64,000 nucleotides of DNA, taken from positions 59,618,327-59,682,326 of the forward strand of contig OY829539.1 of the NCBI GenBank assembly GCA_963691705.1. Reading direction: 5' to 3'. A model generated the notes under the pieces. That model ran no database searches, was not told where the DNA came from, and was given only the letters and a program-made list of their open reading frames with translations. This document shows, in pieces, positions 60,201 through 64,000 of this stretch; the first letter of the stretch is position 1, and each line of letters starts with the position of its first letter. Origin of the DNA: Viola odorata. Taxonomy: Eukaryota > Streptophyta > Magnoliopsida > Malpighiales > Violaceae. The position numbers were made by a program, and so were the translations under genes.

Positions 60201-63200
60201 CTTCTATTCTGCCTGTGGTTAACCAGAAAATATACAACTCATTTAAGGAAAGAAATCAGACTTTGGATAGTGAAGGTATATTTTGAGAATGTTTATATTC
60301 CTCGGCTTATTTGGATTTATATTGGGATTAATGTTTCTATATTCCTACAAAATTTTGGTTCACTGGTAGTAATTGGCTATCTAAATAGATTAGGATTTCT
60401 ATACGCTGTTTCAATTGCTTTGTCCTATAAATAGAGATCTCCATGTAGAACTGTGTTATGAACTCAACAAAAAAAAAACATGAGGCTTCGGCTTGCTTTT
60501 TTGTGTTGGACTCATCCTTCATCAGTTGGTTCTAATCGACAAAAATCTAGTATCACAGTTTCTACAAAATATTTTCCTTTTTTTCCCATTGCTAAAATAT
60601 GACCCCTGTCTACCAACCACCTCTTCCCCATGAGATCCAAGTAGGGCATTCTATCACATTCTACAAGTCAATCAGAATTGTTTACTTGACAATCATCTGT
60701 TGATACTACTAAACTAGAACCCTACGTAAGAGAGAGTTAAAAAGGGAGGGAGATTAGCATTGGCATGACAACAAACAATAGTCTAAGGTTAATTGCATCA
60801 AAACAGACCTGCTTTCCATTATCCAGAGTCACTCTAAAGAGTGGTCGAATTTTTGACTCAGCATCTCTCAGTACTTCCATCTTATATGTGGTACAAACAT
60901 TTGGATCTGAAACTCAAAAAATTGGAACAGAAGACAGATTATTGTTAACAATGAATATGATAAAAATGGAGAAAGAAATCTCAAATACAGGAATGAGTTT
61001 TTGGAAGAGTAAATGAGGTATGCAAAATCAAAGAAACATCCTACGGAAATAAGCACCTGTTATGGAAATAAACTTCCTCAAGGCAGTATATCCTTCAGGC
61101 CATATAAATCTATCATCCTGGAAATATTCCGAGTCCTTTACAATCTTTCCTGGAAAAAAGTGTCCACAACCCATGAGCATGAATGGCTGGTCTAAAACAT
61201 GCATAAATTAAATAAGCAGGAAAGCAGTTTTCCAGCTACAGAATGGGGATGAAATTCCAACAGCAGATATTACCAAGGCTTAGAATTTGCAGATCCCCGA
61301 TTACATAAGGAGCAGTCCCCAATTCCCCTAATATATGTTGAAGTCCTTCATCCTTTGGGAAATCTTCACCCGAATCTGTGCTCACTTCATCCTCACTGCC
61401 TGCACTCTCACAGCTCTCAGCATTAATGCCGTTTTGCAGCTCTAGCATTCTTCTTGGAAGTTTTTGCTCACTCAGATACCTAACCAAAACAAAAATAATT
61501 GCTACATTATTATCCCAGTAATGCACAAATAACCCTGTCAGCTTCCACGAGTTCACAACTCTTATTATGCAAACACCAGTTTGTATTATCGATAACAAGA
61601 GTATCTAACGAACACCAGGTTACCAACAAAATAAACAAAGATGACACGCCAAGCAAAGCAACAGGCATAAACAAATTACTGAAGCTGCCCAATATCAACG
61701 ACAAAACTCAATGTCATCCAGTTTAATGATAAAATCCAATGAACCCAACCTATTTAGGACACCCCCTATCACAAGTATCTATCAATGCTTGCAATACTGT
61801 TCACGACACATGCAGACAATTAATAATGTGTTTTAGAAGCAATAAGAAAAAATATAAGGACAAAAGAGTGTGGCGCTGCTAAAACAATATTTACAAAAGC
61901 AAACTACACATGCCTTCTAAAAAGATAGACAGACGTGATGACATCCAGATCAAGTTATGAAAGCTTTTGAGCATACATCCACAGCTTTTAGCTTACTTCT
62001 ATACAATGAACTACTGCACATGTTACCTAAAGCTTACATTTTTGCTTCTTCCAAGCTCCGAGCAAAGCGAGGTTTCTTGCACTTTAAGTGGAATGAAGAA
62101 AGAAGTCCTTTGAGGAATGAGATTACTTGCTTTGGTTTAATTCTGAAATATTCCAAGATAATAGAAATATGTCAGCCCCTAAAACAGATCCGTGCACATT
62201 TGATATCGTGCAGCATCTGATACACGAAAAATTCCTTCAAACTCAAACAAATTGCAAACCTTGCAAAATCATGGGTACCAAAAAATTGAACTGATATTGA
62301 TCTTCCACCGGATGTTTTGTTCAACCCTTTACCATCACCAATAAGTGACTCATCAACAACAATTGCTGGCCACATAGCGTGACCTGCACTACAGCAATAA
62401 AAGGATATGGTGTAAAACCAAAAAGGAAAACATTAGAAAGAAAACCTTGGTTTTATAACACAAGAAAGTAGTGCAACAATAGACATAAGATTAAGAAATG
62501 CTGTCACCAAAAATCTGAGAAAACTAGTGTAAATAATTTACTATGTGCAAGCATGCTTTTTTTTAATCAATGTGGTGTTCCCCATTGCTGGATCTACTGC
62601 TCATACACTCTCCATAACGCCACTCAGCAAAAGTTTTTGCAAAGCCAATCTAAGATAGGCACAGCTATATTTGCATGCACAATACTTGCAGATGAGGGGG
62701 TGGAGATTAGCAACCTGGTTCACTACAGCATAGACAAGCACAGTGATTCTGAATAATACAAAGATACTCATGCAAGTACCATGATTAGTATAATCAACAT
62801 AGTCAAATCTTACAATGCCAATGTGTATGAATCAATAGTCATTTTTACCTATTAAATAAAGCGTAGCTAAACAAACAATGGGTGTATGCTCGTATTAGTA
62901 TTTTTTGCAAATAAAGATCAGCTAGGTCTTCTATTAAAGTTATAATTTCACTCAGGAGAAACACTACATCTATGTATGCATGCCAAAAGAAAATAAATGT
63001 ACACAGCAAGCAATTCCTTGATACAGGGTCTTTATGTTCTATGAATAGCATCTCCAATATTTCTTAGTTTTGCTTGGGTAGGTATATGAGTTCCATACAG
63101 AAAGAAACATAAAATATGAAAGGACAAGTGGAGAGGCAAATAAATTTATGCAGACCTGTAAGTTTTGCCCATATGATATCTCCAGGTTCAAAATCTTGGC

Positions 63201-63721
63201 AGTCATCCAGACTGGCAGCTAACACCAGCATCTCATCATAATCGCATCTCTCCCCATCCATGCTTTTAACACAGAACTTCAGGTGCATCTGCTCCATCTC
63301 CACACCAGAAATATAAAATTTTACTTTCTCATTAGAAAGAATCACATCCTCTTTATCTCCATCCGCATATTCTACCTGCATTGCATTTCAATTCTAATTA
63401 ACATATTAACATAGAATCTAAGATAATCTGTCAGATCAAACATTAAGAAGGCCAAAATCAAAAGAAGAAAGAAGGGACATATTGGGCGTCAGAACCAGAG
63501 CATACATTATGCCGGTTTGTCTCCGGATTGTACCCAACAACACTTGCTGAATACCAATCAGCATCCAATGGCCAAAAAATCTGTAAACAATAAACTTAAA
63601 TGAGCATAAAAAAACAGTTTTCTGGCATTGAAATACATAAAGAAAGCTCATGAACTCAAGTGTGCTTGCCTTGCATGCTAACCCGATGAAATTCTTTGGA
63701 TCAGCATCATCAAAACTGAGC
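54254..63721 (-). CDS. ATX1/ATX2: Trithorax-like histone H3K4 methyltransferase ATX1/ATX2 (5' end off window)
   Basis: Twenty-three exons, all phase-consistent, give the last 883 residues: 63721-63670, 63580-63506, 63375-63156, 62383-62260, 62142-62038, 61479-61274, 61149-61057, 60906-60809, 60146-59994, 59662-59519, 59337-59290, 58011-57894, 57812-57747, 57670-57609, 57512-57456, 57207-57139, 56966-56771, 56401-56117, 55332-55271, 55195-55118, 54931-54836, 54591-54488, 54395-54254. Domains in order: PWWP ([16 protein letters not shown]), FYRN and FYRC ([27 protein letters not shown]), PHD (CNVCHMDE...[14 protein letters not shown]), extended PHD ([14 protein letters not shown]...[10 protein letters not shown]), SET ([33 protein letters not shown]) and post-SET ([10 protein letters not shown]). 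SET catalytic residues NHSC and YDYR are intact. The family deposits H3K4 methylation at developmental genes. The PWWP-FYR-PHD-SET order marks ATX1/ATX2, not ATX3-5. The first exon here begins mid-codon, so more 5' exons lie right of the window. Confidence 0.95.
58012..59289 (-). other. Large ATX intron (1.28 kb)
   Basis: The longest ATX intron in the window, between the two halves of the first PHD finger. It holds overlapping open frames on both strands at 58271-58571 that match no family I recognise and may derive from an old insertion. No clear inverted repeats or target duplications were found by eye. Confidence 0.4.
59795..59925 (+). mobile_element. tRNA-derived SINE-like sequence in ATX intron
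   Basis: A Pol III box A-like TAGCACAGCTAG (59802-59813) and box B GGTTCGATCC (59848-59857) stand about 35 bases apart, as in tRNA-derived SINEs. The sequence runs into an A-rich tail (AAAATAAAATAAAAAC). It does not fold into a full tRNA. Ends are approximate and no target duplication was confirmed. Confidence 0.45.
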
Positions 63722-64000
63722 CTATCCAAAGCAAAATTAACACCCATCAAGCCAAATACATACATGTAAATTACAAAAACATAAATGTACCGCAGCATTT
63801 TACTCAGCTAGTCAGAGGAAGAAATAATAGCAAATCTAGATCTCCTACACAACTCAACTGAGTAGTAGCAACTACACAACACTATGCAGAATTCACGGAC
63901 AAAAATTGCTATGCACAATTATGATACATTGCCTCCCCACCTAAAATTCAGCCTTATAAAAGTTACTAGTTTCTCGACTTCATTATAAAATGACACTTAT
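63722..64000 (-). other. ATX intron running off the window
   Basis: No coding exon of ATX is recognisable here; the sequence is AT-rich. The missing N-terminal exons must lie beyond 64000. Confidence 0.5.

Overview
This is a nuclear DNA window from a flowering plant, most likely a eudicot. The reasons are GT-AG introns, AT-rich intergenic DNA, plant-specific families (NAC, TPD1-like, chitinase-like CTL, FTIP/MCTP, NAT, an ATX trithorax protein) and plant-type transposons. The species cannot be fixed from the sequence. Exon joins given here were derived by hand from splice signals, reading phase and family conservation; no alignment program was run.

Left part (1-24 kb) is gene-rich. In order it holds a TAF1-like exon (minus, its 3' part off the window), an intronless NAC gene, an AT-rich gap with tandem repeats and a 731 bp Stowaway-like element, a three-exon chitinase-like gene, a short and possibly degraded USP-like gene, a five-exon clade-E-type PP2C phosphatase, a two-exon TPD1-like secreted peptide gene, and a ten-exon aspartic protease with a GPI-type C-terminus (minus).

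Middle part (24.7-51.6 kb) is transposon territory. Two Mutator-like elements (MULEs) of one family lie in opposite orientation, 17.3 kb apart. Each carries a mudrA-like transposase gene and a convergent zf-GRF/coiled-coil/membrane gene. The zf-GRF frame is open in copy 1 and has three stops in copy 2. Between them lie broken host genes: a CDPK-related kinase scrap, a NAT transporter fragment, a MOG1 gene that seems to lack its middle exons, and a frameshifted FTIP/MCTP fragment. Also present are a hAT-type MITE with an 8 bp target duplication, a seven-unit ~170 bp minisatellite, a 519 bp near-perfect foldback element inside a MOG1 intron, an organellar trnD fragment and a 3.25 kb solo LTR with a 5 bp duplication. 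A second solo LTR, also with a 5 bp duplication, is nested inside MULE copy 2.

Right part (54.2-64 kb) is the 3' portion of a large ATX1/ATX2-type histone H3K4 methyltransferase gene on the minus strand. Twenty-three exons (883 codons) run through PWWP, FYRN/FYRC, PHD, extended PHD, SET and post-SET regions in one frame. The 5' end is beyond the window.

The single-copy genes are unrelated in function, as is usual for plants. I see no operon-like or obvious biosynthetic cluster. The most unusual content is the two-gene MULE family and the foldback and solo-LTR structures around decayed genes.
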